Origin: Abyssibacter sp.
GTDB lineage: Bacteria > Pseudomonadota > Gammaproteobacteria > Nevskiales > OUC007
DNA length: 51,602 bases
Assembly (NCBI GenBank): GCA_023146115.1
Contig: JAGLCS010000107.1
Coordinates: forward strand, 1-51,602
Direction: 5' to 3'
The position numbers and the translations under genes are program-made. The notes under the pieces were generated by a model, which saw nothing but the letters and a program-made list of their open reading frames with translations, was not told where the DNA came from and made no database searches. How positions within the stretch are numbered: position 1 is the stretch's first letter; every line of letters starts with the position of its first letter. Below are positions 15,981 to 23,774 of this stretch, piece by piece.

Positions 15981-17090
15981 ATGAATGCAACTGCACAACA
16001 GCAGATGACCTCGCCGCCGGCATCCGGCTCGACCAATCCCTTGGGGACCGACGGCTTCGAGTTTGTCGAGTACACGGCGCCCACGCCCGAAGGCATTGAA
16101 CAGCTTCACGCACTGTTTCGCTCGCTGGGGTTCAAGGCGATCGCCAAGCATCGCAGCAAGGACGTGACGCTGTATCGGCAGGGGGATATCAACTTTCTGG
16201 TCAACGCGACGCCGTACACACATTTTGCGGCCTTTGCCCGCGCACACGGGCCTTGTGCCTGTGCGATGGCGTTTCGGGTGAAGGACGCCAAGGCCGCCTT
16301 TGAACATGCGGTGGCGCAGGGCGCCGTGCCGTTCGAGGCGCCGACCGGCTTCATGGAACTGAAGATCCCGGCGGTGTACGGCATCGGTGATTCCATTCTT
16401 TATTTTGTTGATCGCTATGGCAGCCACAGCATTTACGACGTGGACTTCGAGCCGCTGCCCGGCGTAACCGATCAGCACCCCCGCGGCGTGGGGCTCAAGC
16501 TGCTGGACCACCTCACGCATAACGTCAATCGCGGGAACATGGATGTCTGGTCGGGCTACTACGAGCGGATCGGCAATTTCCGCGAGATTCGCTACTTCGA
16601 TATCGAAGGCAAGCTCACCGGGTTGTTTTCGCGAGCGATGACATCGCCCTGCGGCAAGATCCGCATCCCGATCAATGAGTCCTCGGACGACAAGTCGCAA
16701 ATCGAGGAATTCCTGCGCGAGTACAACGGCGAAGGCATCCAGCACATCGCCCTGGCCACCGATGACATCTACGCCACGGTGGAGGCCTTGCGCGCGGCCG
16801 GCACCGAGTTCATGGATACGCCGGATACCTACTACGAAAAGGTGGACGAGCGGGTGCCGGGGCACGGTGAGGAAGTCAGCCGCCTGAAACGTCTGAAGGT
16901 ATTGATTGATGGCGCGCCCACCGAGGGGGACGGGATCTTGCTGCAGATTTTCACCCAGACGGTCATCGGCCCGATTTTCTTCGAGATCATCCAGCGCAAG
17001 GGCAATGAGGGTTTCGGCGAGGGCAACTTCAAGGCCTTGTTCGAATCCATTGAGGAGGATCAGGTCCGCCGCGGCGTGATCCAGTCCTAA
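15981..17090 (+). CDS. hppD: 4-hydroxyphenylpyruvate dioxygenase
   Basis: This 369-residue Fe(II) enzyme converts 4-hydroxyphenylpyruvate to homogentisate. The two-domain vicinal-oxygen-chelate fold carries ligands His177 (LLDHLTHNV), His255 (GIQHIALATDDIY) and Glu335 (PIFFEIIQRKGNEGFGEGNF). Length and all ligands match active enzymes. A good ribosome-binding site (CAGGAGACACC) precedes the ATG. It follows phhA by 53 bp and is followed by hmgA after two bases. Confidence 0.96.
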   Translation: MNATAQQQMTSPPASGSTNPLGTDGFEFVEYTAPTPEGIEQLHALFRSLGFKAIAKHRSKDVTLYRQGDINFLVNATPYTHFAAFARAHGPCACAMAFRVKDAKAAFEHAVAQGAVPFEAPTGFMELKIPAVYGIGDSILYFVDRYGSHSIYDVDFEPLPGVTDQHPRGVGLKLLDHLTHNVNRGNMDVWSGYYERIGNFREIRYFDIEGKLTGLFSRAMTSPCGKIRIPINESSDDKSQIEEFLREYNGEGIQHIALATDDIYATVEALRAAGTEFMDTPDTYYEKVDERVPGHGEEVSRLKRLKVLIDGAPTEGDGILLQIFTQTVIGPIFFEIIQRKGNEGFGEGNFKALFESIEEDQVRRGVIQS

Positions 17091-17092
17091 CG

Positions 17093-18223
17093 ATGTCGCG
17101 CCGCTGGATTCAGTACCCGCACCGCGAGGGCACGATCTCGCGCCAGGCGCACGCCGATTTTCCGGCCGAGGCACCTTACGAACGTGAGGCCGGACGTTCC
17201 GGTTTCTTCGGGCCGACCGCGCATTTCCATCACAAGCGGCCGCCGACGAGCTGGACGCGTTGGGAAGGCGAGCTGCGGCCCCGTGCCTATGACCTGATGG
17301 CGCTGCCGCCCGGTGAGATCAGCCCATGGTCTGCGCCCGCACTGCTGAGCAACGCGGCAGTGCAGTACCGCCTGTGGCGGCTGGAAACACCGATGCCGGC
17401 GCTGGCCCGCAATGCCGACGGGGACGACTTGCTGTTCGTCCACGCCGGCGGCGGGGCGCTGTTCTGCGACTACGGCCATCTGGAACTGGAGCAGGGCGAT
17501 TACGTCGTCATCCCGCGGGGAACGATGTGGCGCCTGGAGCCGTCGTCACCGATGACGCTGCTGATGATCGAGGCCACCAACGACAGCTACCAGCTCCCGG
17601 ACAAGGGGCTGGTTGGTCCTCAGGCGATCTTCGACCCCGCGATGCTGGACGTGCCGGCTATCGACGAGGCCTTCCTGGCGCAACAGACCGACGAGCCCTG
17701 GACGGTGGAGATCAAGCGGCTGGGACGGGTCTCACGCGTGCATTACGACTACAGCCCGCTGGACGCCATTGGCTGGCACGGGGACCTGGCAGTTTCGCGT
17801 CTCAACTGGCGGCACATTCGGCCGCTGATGAGCCATCGCTACCACCTACCGCCCTCCGCGCATACGACCTTTGTCGCCGGTCGTTTCGTGATCTGCAGCT
17901 TCGTGCCGCGGCCGATCGAGTCAGACCCCGGCGCGCTGAAGGTGCCGTTCTTTCACAACAATGATGACTTCGACGAGGTGATCTTCTATCACGCCGGCGA
18001 CTTCTTCTCGCGGGACAATATCGAGCCGGGCACGATCACCTGGCACCCCAGCGGTTTTACCCATGGCCCGCACCCCAAGGCGCTGGCGGCGGGACAGGCC
18101 AGCGCCAAGACCTTCACCGAAGAAGTCGCGGTGATGCTGGATACCCGCGATCCATTACAGGCCAGCGATGCGCTGAGCCCGGTTGAGCTGCCCGCCTACG
18201 CGGACAGCTGGCGCGCCGGGTAA
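17093..18223 (+). CDS. hmgA: Homogentisate 1,2-dioxygenase
   Basis: This 376-residue cupin-fold enzyme opens the homogentisate ring to maleylacetoacetate. The iron-binding region is preserved: His288 and Glu295 in FFHNNDDFDEVIFYH, and His324 in GFTHGPHP. The N-terminal QYPHREGTISRQAH segment resembles the short bacterial form rather than the roughly 430-residue eukaryotic type. The ATG lies two bases after the hppD stop, so translation is probably coupled. Confidence 0.93.
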   Translation: MSRRWIQYPHREGTISRQAHADFPAEAPYEREAGRSGFFGPTAHFHHKRPPTSWTRWEGELRPRAYDLMALPPGEISPWSAPALLSNAAVQYRLWRLETPMPALARNADGDDLLFVHAGGGALFCDYGHLELEQGDYVVIPRGTMWRLEPSSPMTLLMIEATNDSYQLPDKGLVGPQAIFDPAMLDVPAIDEAFLAQQTDEPWTVEIKRLGRVSRVHYDYSPLDAIGWHGDLAVSRLNWRHIRPLMSHRYHLPPSAHTTFVAGRFVICSFVPRPIESDPGALKVPFFHNNDDFDEVIFYHAGDFFSRDNIEPGTITWHPSGFTHGPHPKALAAGQASAKTFTEEVAVMLDTRDPLQASDALSPVELPAYADSWRAG

Positions 18224-18261
18224 GTCGTCTTGACCTTCGAACTCCAACCCAAGGAAACCGC

Positions 18262-19278
18262 ATGAAATTAGCGAGTCTGCGCGATGGCACCCGTGACGGT
18301 CGGCTGCTGGTCGTCAGTCGCGATCTGACCCAGGCCGTCCTCGCGCCTTACGCCACCTTGCAAGCGGCGCTGGATGACTGGGACGAGGCGGAACCGCAAT
18401 TGCAGATGGCCTCCGAAGACCTGGCAACCGGCCGCATGGATGACGCCTTCCCATTCGACCCGGCGGCCTGTGAATCACCGCTGCCGCGCGCCTACCAATG
18501 GGCCGATGGCAGCGCCTATGTAAACCATGTGGAGCTGGTGCGCCGCGCCCGTGGAGCCGAGCTGCCGGAGAGCTTCTGGACCGATCCGCTGATGTACCAG
18601 GGTGGCTCGGACGGATTCCTTGGCCCGCGCGATGCCATCGAGATCTTTGATCGCGGCTGGGGCGCGGATTTCGAGGCGGAGATTGCTGTCGTCACCGACG
18701 ATGTCGCCATGGGCAGCTCGCCCGACGCCGCAGCGGAGCGGATTCGGTTGCTGATGCTGGTCAACGACGTTTCGTTACGCAATTTGATTCCCGGTGAGCT
18801 GGCCAAGGGCTTCGGTTTCTTCCAGAGCAAGCCGGCGAGCAGCTTTTCGCCGGTCGCCGTCACGCCGGATGAGCTGGGCAGCGCCTGGGATGGCCGCAAG
18901 CTGGAGGGCGAGTTGTGTTCCACGCTGAACGGTGAGTTGTTCGGCTGCCCGCAGACCGGCGACGACATGACCTTCGATTTTCCGCAATTGGTTGCGCACG
19001 CGGCCAGGACCCGTGGCCTCTGCGCCGGGTCGATCATCGGCAGCGGTACGATTTCCAACCGCGGTGAGGATGGCGGGCCGGGCAAGCCGGTGGCTGATGG
19101 CGGCCGGGGTTATAGCTGCATCGCCGAGCGGCGGATGCTCGACAAGATCGAAACCGGAGAATTCAGGACGCCGTTTCTGAAAGATGGCGACACGGTCGGC
19201 ATCGACATGCTGGATGACGACGGGCAGAGCATCTTCGGCGCGATCAAGCAGACCGTGGTCGAAATCGATCGCCCGTGA
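18262..19278 (+). CDS. fahA: Fumarylacetoacetate hydrolase-family protein
   Basis: This 338-residue protein has the FAH C-terminal fold: DFEAEIAVVTDDVAMG with the acidic metal ligands (about residues 135-150), MLVNDVSLRNLIPGELAKG and KPASSFSPVAVTPDELG. It should hydrolyse fumarylacetoacetate to fumarate and acetoacetate, the last ring-derived step. The N-terminal part (MKLASLRDGTRDGRLLVVS) is the usual bacterial extension. AAGGAAAC precedes the ATG. The stop overlaps the maiA start (GTGA). Confidence 0.92.
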   Translation: MKLASLRDGTRDGRLLVVSRDLTQAVLAPYATLQAALDDWDEAEPQLQMASEDLATGRMDDAFPFDPAACESPLPRAYQWADGSAYVNHVELVRRARGAELPESFWTDPLMYQGGSDGFLGPRDAIEIFDRGWGADFEAEIAVVTDDVAMGSSPDAAAERIRLLMLVNDVSLRNLIPGELAKGFGFFQSKPASSFSPVAVTPDELGSAWDGRKLEGELCSTLNGELFGCPQTGDDMTFDFPQLVAHAARTRGLCAGSIIGSGTISNRGEDGGPGKPVADGGRGYSCIAERRMLDKIETGEFRTPFLKDGDTVGIDMLDDDGQSIFGAIKQTVVEIDRP

Positions 19279-19919
19279 TTCGGCTTTACAGCTACTGGCG
19301 CTCGTCATCCAGCTATCGAGTGCGCATCGCGCTGGAGCTGAAACGGGTGGCCTATGAACTGGTGCCGGTCCATCTGGTGCGCAACGGCGGCGAGCAACGA
19401 CGGGATGCTTATCGTTCGATGAACCCTCAGCAGTATGTCCCGCTGCTGGAAGACGGAGCGACGCGGATCTCGCAGTCGCTGGCCATCATCGACTACCTGG
19501 AGGCTCTGGCCCCCGATCCCGCGCTGCTGCCCGAACAACCCGCGAATCGGGCGGCCGTGTTGTCGTTCGCGCAGACCATCGCGAGTGATATTCAGCCCTT
19601 GCAAAATCTCAGCGTTTTGCAATACCTGACCGACGAGCTAGGCCACGCGCCGGCGATGCGCCAGCAGTGGTCTGCCCACTGGATCGACCGAGGTCTGCAG
19701 TCGTTGGAATCCCAGTTGGCAGCGTGTGCGCCATTCACTTGCTGTTTTTCCGATGAACCCGGATTGGCGGATGTTTGTTTGGTTCCGCAGATGTACAACG
19801 CTGAGCGATTCGGGGTAGATCTGGAGCGAATGCCGCGTCTGGTGCGCATCACACGACATCTACGAGCCTTGCCCGCGTTCCAGCGGGCTCATCCCGATCA
19901 TCAACCGGATGCAGAATGA
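19275..19919 (+). CDS. maiA: Maleylacetoacetate isomerase (zeta-class GST), SSSS active-site variant
   Basis: This 214-residue glutathione-dependent isomerase converts maleylacetoacetate to fumarylacetoacetate. The glutathione-site motif, normally SSCxxRVRIAL, reads SSSSYRVRIALELK (about residues 10-23), so the family Cys is replaced by Ser. Studies of zeta GSTs indicate that the adjacent Ser matters most and the Cys is dispensable, so activity is still likely. The GTG start overlaps the fahA stop, and the stop overlaps the next start (ATGA). Confidence 0.92.
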   Translation: MIRLYSYWRSSSSYRVRIALELKRVAYELVPVHLVRNGGEQRRDAYRSMNPQQYVPLLEDGATRISQSLAIIDYLEALAPDPALLPEQPANRAAVLSFAQTIASDIQPLQNLSVLQYLTDELGHAPAMRQQWSAHWIDRGLQSLESQLAACAPFTCCFSDEPGLADVCLVPQMYNAERFGVDLERMPRLVRITRHLRALPAFQRAHPDHQPDAE

Positions 19920-21844
19920 CTGAACCCCTTTGGACTCCCAGCGCTGAGCGAATTGAGGCCAGCGTGTTGCAGCGGTATCGCCAGGCCTTGGCCGAGCAGG
20001 GCGCCGGATCGTTTGCAGACTATGCGTCGTTGCACCGCTGGTCTGTGACAGAACCAGGGGCGTTCTGGCGCAGCATCTGGACGTACTGCGACGTGCGCGG
20101 CGAGCGCGGTGCTCGGGACGTCACGGAACCGCCCGATGTCATGCCGGGCACGCGCTTCTTTCCCGACGCGCAGCTGAACTTTGCCGAGAACCTGATCGAG
20201 CGAGGATCCGATGGCGACATCGCCATCATCGCGACCGGAGAGGGTGTCGAGGATCGTCAACTCACCCGCGCACAACTGCGCGAACGGGTCGACGCCGTGG
20301 CCGGCTGGCTGTTGCAGCAGGGCGTCGAGCCAGGTGATCGCGTCGCCGCGGTCATGCCGAATCTCCCCGAGACGATGATTGCGGCGCTCGCCAGCGCCAA
20401 GATCGGGGCTGTTTGGTCATCTTGCTCGCCGGATTTCGGCATGCAGGGCATTCTCGATCGCTTCGAGCAGATTCGGCCCACCGTGCTCATCGGTGTTGAT
20501 GGGTATCGCTATGGCGGCAAGGTTTTTGACATCCGCGATAAGCTGGAAGCCGTGCGCGCCGTGCTCACGACGGTCAAGCGCGTGGTCATGGTCAGCTATC
20601 TGGGCGAGGCGGCCGTGCCGGGTTGGATCGCCTGGAGCGATGTCACCTCCGGAGGCTGCGAATACCTGCCGCTACCCTTTGATCACCCGCTGTACATTCT
20701 GTTTTCCAGCGGCACGACGGGGCAGCCTAAATGCATCGTGCACGGCGCCGGTGGCACGCTGCTTCAGCATTTGAAAGAGCATCAGCTGCATTCCGACGTG
20801 GCGCCGGGGGATCGCGTGCTGTACTTCACGACCTGCGGATGGATGATGTGGAACTGGCTGGTGTCGGCGCTGGGCAGCGCGGCCACGGTCGTACTCTACG
20901 AAGGCAACCCGGCCTATCCGTCCACCGACGTGCTGTTCGACATTGCGGCGCGGTACGAGGTCACGTTGCTGGGGGTATCCGCCGGCTGGATCAATGCGGC
21001 GCGACAGGCCGGCAGCGAACCCGTCAAAAGCCATGACCTGCATGCGCTGAAATCCATCTGCTCAACCGGCTCCCCGCTGTCGCCGGAAGGCTTTGCCTAC
21101 GTGTATTCGGCGATCAAGCCCGACGTGCAACTGGCATCGATTTCCGGCGGGACCGATATCGTCTCCTGTTTCGTTTTGGGTAATCCCACGCTGCCTGTCT
21201 ACGAAGGCGAGATTCAGTGCGCAGGGCTGGGCATGGATGTCGATGTGGCTGACGAGAACGGCTGTTCGCAACCGACCGGAGAGAAGGGCGAACTGGTCTG
21301 CCGAGCACCGTTCCCCTCCATGCCCGTGGCGTTCTGGAATGATCGCGATACCGCGCGATATCGCAGCGCGTATTTCGAGCATTTCCCCGGGATCTGGCAT
21401 CACGGTGACTTTGCCGAGAAGACCGCGCACGGCGGATTCATTATCCATGGCCGTTCGGATGCCACGCTCAACCCCGGTGGCGTGCGCATCGGCACCGCGG
21501 AGCTTTATCGTGTGCTCGACCGCATGCCGGAGCTGGCCGACGCCGCAGCGATCGGCGCGCTGGTTGAGGGTGACGTGCGAATCGTGTTGTTTGTCGTGCT
21601 GGCTCCGTCTGCGGACCTGGATGCCGACTTGGCGCAGGCGATTCGCCGGCGCCTTCGCAGTGAAGCCTCGCCGCGGCACGTGCCGAAGGATATCTTTCAG
21701 ATACCGGCAATTCCCAAGACCCGAACGGGCAAGACTGCCGAACTGGCACTGAAGACCTGGATCGAAGGTGGGGCGATCCGGAATCGCAATGCGCTGGTTA
21801 ACGCCGAAGTGTTCGATACGAAGCCACCGGCGTTGTCACCCTAA
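19916..21844 (+). CDS. Acetoacetyl-CoA synthetase
   Basis: This 642-residue adenylate-forming enzyme activates acetoacetate to acetoacetyl-CoA. It has the AACS N-terminal cap (VTEPGAFWRSIWTYCDV), the P-loop SSGTTGQPKCIVHGAGG, the ISGGTDIVSCFVLG region specific to AACS, and the catalytic Lys in IPKTRTGKTAEL near the C-terminus. It is the last gene of the aromatic operon, overlapping maiA by four bases. It lets the cell capture the acetoacetate released by FahA and send it to central metabolism. The symbols aacS and acsA are both used for this family. Confidence 0.93.
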   Translation: MTEPLWTPSAERIEASVLQRYRQALAEQGAGSFADYASLHRWSVTEPGAFWRSIWTYCDVRGERGARDVTEPPDVMPGTRFFPDAQLNFAENLIERGSDGDIAIIATGEGVEDRQLTRAQLRERVDAVAGWLLQQGVEPGDRVAAVMPNLPETMIAALASAKIGAVWSSCSPDFGMQGILDRFEQIRPTVLIGVDGYRYGGKVFDIRDKLEAVRAVLTTVKRVVMVSYLGEAAVPGWIAWSDVTSGGCEYLPLPFDHPLYILFSSGTTGQPKCIVHGAGGTLLQHLKEHQLHSDVAPGDRVLYFTTCGWMMWNWLVSALGSAATVVLYEGNPAYPSTDVLFDIAARYEVTLLGVSAGWINAARQAGSEPVKSHDLHALKSICSTGSPLSPEGFAYVYSAIKPDVQLASISGGTDIVSCFVLGNPTLPVYEGEIQCAGLGMDVDVADENGCSQPTGEKGELVCRAPFPSMPVAFWNDRDTARYRSAYFEHFPGIWHHGDFAEKTAHGGFIIHGRSDATLNPGGVRIGTAELYRVLDRMPELADAAAIGALVEGDVRIVLFVVLAPSADLDADLAQAIRRRLRSEASPRHVPKDIFQIPAIPKTRTGKTAELALKTWIEGGAIRNRNALVNAEVFDTKPPALSP

Positions 21845-21861
21845 CGCAATCTCACTATACT
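21833..21861 (+). promoter_or_regulatory. tRNA operon promoter with GC-rich discriminator
   Basis: TTGTCA (21833-21838), a 17-bp spacer and TATACT (21856-21861) form a strong sigma-70 promoter. It is followed by a GC-rich discriminator (CGCGCCCCG), the form usual for stringently controlled stable-RNA promoters. The -35 lies inside the last codons of the acetoacetyl-CoA synthetase gene. Transcription would start near 21868, about 20 bp before tRNA-His. Confidence 0.7.
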
Positions 21862-21888
21862 TCGCGCCCCGCCGAACTGGCGGGCGAT

Positions 21889-21965
21889 GGTGGGCGTAGC
21901 TCAGTTGGTAGAGCCCCGGGTTGTGATCCCGGTGGTCGTGGGTTCAAGTCCCATCGTCCACCCCA
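21889..21965 (+). tRNA. tRNA-His (anticodon GTG)
   Basis: A full cloverleaf is present: acceptor GTGGGCG pairing with CGTCCAC, D-arm AGCTCAGTTGGTAGAGC, anticodon loop TTGTGAT, T-arm GTGGGTTCAAGTCCCAT, and an encoded CCA end. The G at 21889 is the G(-1) typical of tRNA-His, opposite the C discriminator. Confidence 0.97.
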
Positions 21966-22039
21966 TTTTTTCGGCGTTCGGTTGTTTGAACGCTCGCGCC
22001 GCAGGCCGAGCAGTCGAAGAACGGGCAAATGAAGAAATA

Positions 22040-22115
22040 GGGCCGTTAGCTCAGTTGGTAGAGCAGGTGACTCTTAATCACTCGGTCCGCAGTTCGAGTC
22101 TGCGACGGCCCACCA
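22040..22115 (+). tRNA. tRNA-Lys (anticodon CTT)
   Basis: A full cloverleaf is present: GGGCCGT pairs with ACGGCCC, the D-arm is AGCTCAGTTGGTAGAGC, the anticodon loop is CTCTTAA, the T-arm contains GTTCGAGTC, and CCA is encoded at the end. It reads AAG lysine codons. It lies 74 bp after tRNA-His with no promoter seen between, so the two are likely co-transcribed. Confidence 0.97.
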
Positions 22116-22132
22116 ATTAAATCGACAAGTCG

Positions 22133-22160
22133 GCCTCGCTTTGCGGGGCTTTCTTGTTTT
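22133..22160 (+). terminator. Intrinsic terminator of the tRNA operon
   Basis: A 7-bp stem, GCCTCGC with GCGGGGC (one G-U pair), has a 3-base loop and is followed by TTTCTTGTTTT, 17 bases after tRNA-Lys. Confidence 0.8.
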
Positions 22161-22207
22161 GAGGGATGTCCGGTGAAAAGTGGCCCGGTTGATGGCAGGA
22201 TTTCACG

Positions 22208-22753
22208 GTGAACCCACGGCCGGCTGTGATCAACGCGACTGACGAGGCCCGGACTGGACCATGCGTCGTCATGTGCCGGCGTCGGCAGGCTATCGGAGTG
22301 ATCGGCCTGCTCTGCACCTTGGTGCTGCCGTGGCTGATCGCGTTCCCGGCGATGGCGGCCGCGACGGCGTATATCTGCGAAGACGGTTCCGGACACCGTT
22401 CCATCCAGGATCGGCCCTGTGCGGCTGCGTCGTCGTCGAGGGCCGTGGACATCGAAGCGCGAGCGGCTGCACCCGCTGTTTCCAGCGAGGGTTCGCGCCC
22501 CCCGAGCGTGGCCGGAAAACCCCAGCGGCGTGTGGATCGCGGATGGTCGGCTCGCGATGCGTCCCGCTGTCGCCAATATCAAGAAGGTAAATTTCAGCTC
22601 CAGTCACGCATGCGTGCCGGGTATACCGTGAGCGAAGGCGAGCGTCTGCGATCTGGCCTCGACAAGCTCAACGGCATGTTGGAGAGCCGTTGCCGCAAGG
22701 TGCCGCAGCGCTACTGGGTCCGGGGTAATGCCAGCGACAAACCGCCGGGCTGA
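22208..22753 (+). CDS. Exported DUF4124-like hypothetical protein
   Basis: This 181-residue protein has a hydrophobic segment at about residues 29-50 (AIGVIGLLCTLVLPWLIAFP) that reads as a signal peptide or anchor. A short YICEDGSGHRSIQDRPC block follows, resembling the DUF4124 motif found at the N-terminus of many proteobacterial periplasmic proteins. The C-terminal half is basic with paired cysteines (SRCRQYQ and ESRCRKV) and probably helical. The GTG at 22208 has AGGA seven bases upstream; an ATG at 22271 would also keep the hydrophobic segment. Function is unknown. It is convergent with the LuxR-type gene. Confidence 0.65.
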   Translation: MNPRPAVINATDEARTGPCVVMCRRRQAIGVIGLLCTLVLPWLIAFPAMAAATAYICEDGSGHRSIQDRPCAAASSSRAVDIEARAAAPAVSSEGSRPPSVAGKPQRRVDRGWSARDASRCRQYQEGKFQLQSRMRAGYTVSEGERLRSGLDKLNGMLESRCRKVPQRYWVRGNASDKPPG

Positions 22754-22788
22754 ACGGCCTGTGCCGGCGCGATCACCGGGCGGTTCTG

Positions 22789-23640
22789 TCAGCGTGCCCG
22801 GCCGCGGGCTGAATTCAGCGCATCCGTATTCTCGGTCAACCATTCCACGAGCGCGGAACGGCGGTTGATTCCGAGCTTGTCGTAGACCTTGTAAAGGTGT
22901 GTCGACGCCGTCGAGGGCGCCATTTCGAGTTGACGGGAGACTTCCTTGAACGTCATCCCCGATGCGATCAGCTGCGCGACTTCCAACTCCCGTGGAGACA
23001 GATCAGGCAAGCGCCGGTCGGGCCGAACCCGTAATCGGATATGTACCGAGTTGGGCTCGACGTAGAAGAAGAGTCCTTTCCATGTCATGCCATGACGCAA
23101 TGCCGTCGGAGACTGGTCCAGCGACATCGGTAGACGACGGGCATCCCAATCCGGGTCGTTGCGACGAACCAGGGCGACGAAGCGTTCGTTGGCATAAATG
23201 ACTTCGCCATCAGCATCGACAGTGGCATGTCCCAGTTCGTCACCACCGCCGCGGGCATCGGCCAGGTGCATATCGAACTCGTCATGGAATTCGATGGCTG
23301 AAATCAGGGTGGAGCAGAGCGCATGCGCGAGCTCCGTAGGGAGTATCGAGCTGTTGTCGAGTTCTCCGAGGGTGAATCGGTGCTCTCGATGCGTGTCGTT
23401 GATCGTGACGGACTGCATTGCGGTCCCTGTGGACGCATTAGCGTCGTGGTCATCCGGCCACGTGAACACGGTCTTCTCGATGCCATCGGCGCCCGCGACA
23501 TTCCAGCGCACGAATGACACGGCGAATTCTTCGGCAAAGGCCTCCGCGACGTCGGAAAAAACACCCGCATCGCCCGCCCGCATGGCCCGCCCCAGCATTT
23601 TTCGCTGAATCAGAAAGAAGCGGTCCCAGATTGAATTCAT
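22789..23640 (-). CDS. LuxR-type regulator with PAS-like segment, divergent from the repeat exoprotein gene
   Basis: This 283-residue protein ends in a LuxR/GerE helix-turn-helix (DLSPRELEVAQLIASGMTFK through STASTHLYKVYDKLGINRRS). A central ATVDADGEVIYANERFVALV segment has the look of a PAS core. The N-terminal region is unassigned. No phosphorylatable receiver domain or acyl-homoserine-lactone domain was recognised. The start is set at the ATG at 23640 (MNSIWDRFFLIQRK). An in-frame ATG at 23703 is rejected because it falls inside the three-copy repeat array at 23671-23714. It probably controls the divergent exoprotein gene and itself. Confidence 0.85.
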   Translation of the reverse strand: MNSIWDRFFLIQRKMLGRAMRAGDAGVFSDVAEAFAEEFAVSFVRWNVAGADGIEKTVFTWPDDHDANASTGTAMQSVTINDTHREHRFTLGELDNSSILPTELAHALCSTLISAIEFHDEFDMHLADARGGGDELGHATVDADGEVIYANERFVALVRRNDPDWDARRLPMSLDQSPTALRHGMTWKGLFFYVEPNSVHIRLRVRPDRRLPDLSPRELEVAQLIASGMTFKEVSRQLEMAPSTASTHLYKVYDKLGINRRSALVEWLTENTDALNSARGRAR

Positions 23641-23670
23641 TGGCAAGCTGTCCTTGGTTCGTCTCTGCCT

Positions 23671-23714
23671 CGTAATTTCTACGACCGTAGTTTTTACGAT
23701 CATAGACGTTACGA
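23671..23714. promoter_or_regulatory. Operator array: three 15-bp-spaced TACGA boxes and a nested dyad
   Basis: TACGA occurs at 23680, 23695 and 23710, exactly 15 bp apart, each followed by a partly conserved tail. The first copy sits in a nested dyad: CGTAA-TTT-CTACG-AC-CGTAG-TTT-TTACG (23671-23698). The array lies between the divergent LuxR-type gene and the exoprotein gene, 31 bp from the regulator ATG and 61 bp from the exoprotein ATG. It is a strong candidate for cooperative binding by the adjacent regulator. Pattern seen directly; binding inferred. Confidence 0.6.
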
Positions 23715-23774
23715 TATGCGGGCTCTCGCGAGCATGTTGTGATGTGGTCGTCTACTGCCTACCGGAGCGATCAC

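Noticed and set aside
21889-22115. tRNA genes as attachment sites for a genomic island
   Set aside because: No integrase or duplicated tRNA 3' end was seen nearby; the adjacent unusual exoprotein locus might be accessory, but no att repeat supports this.
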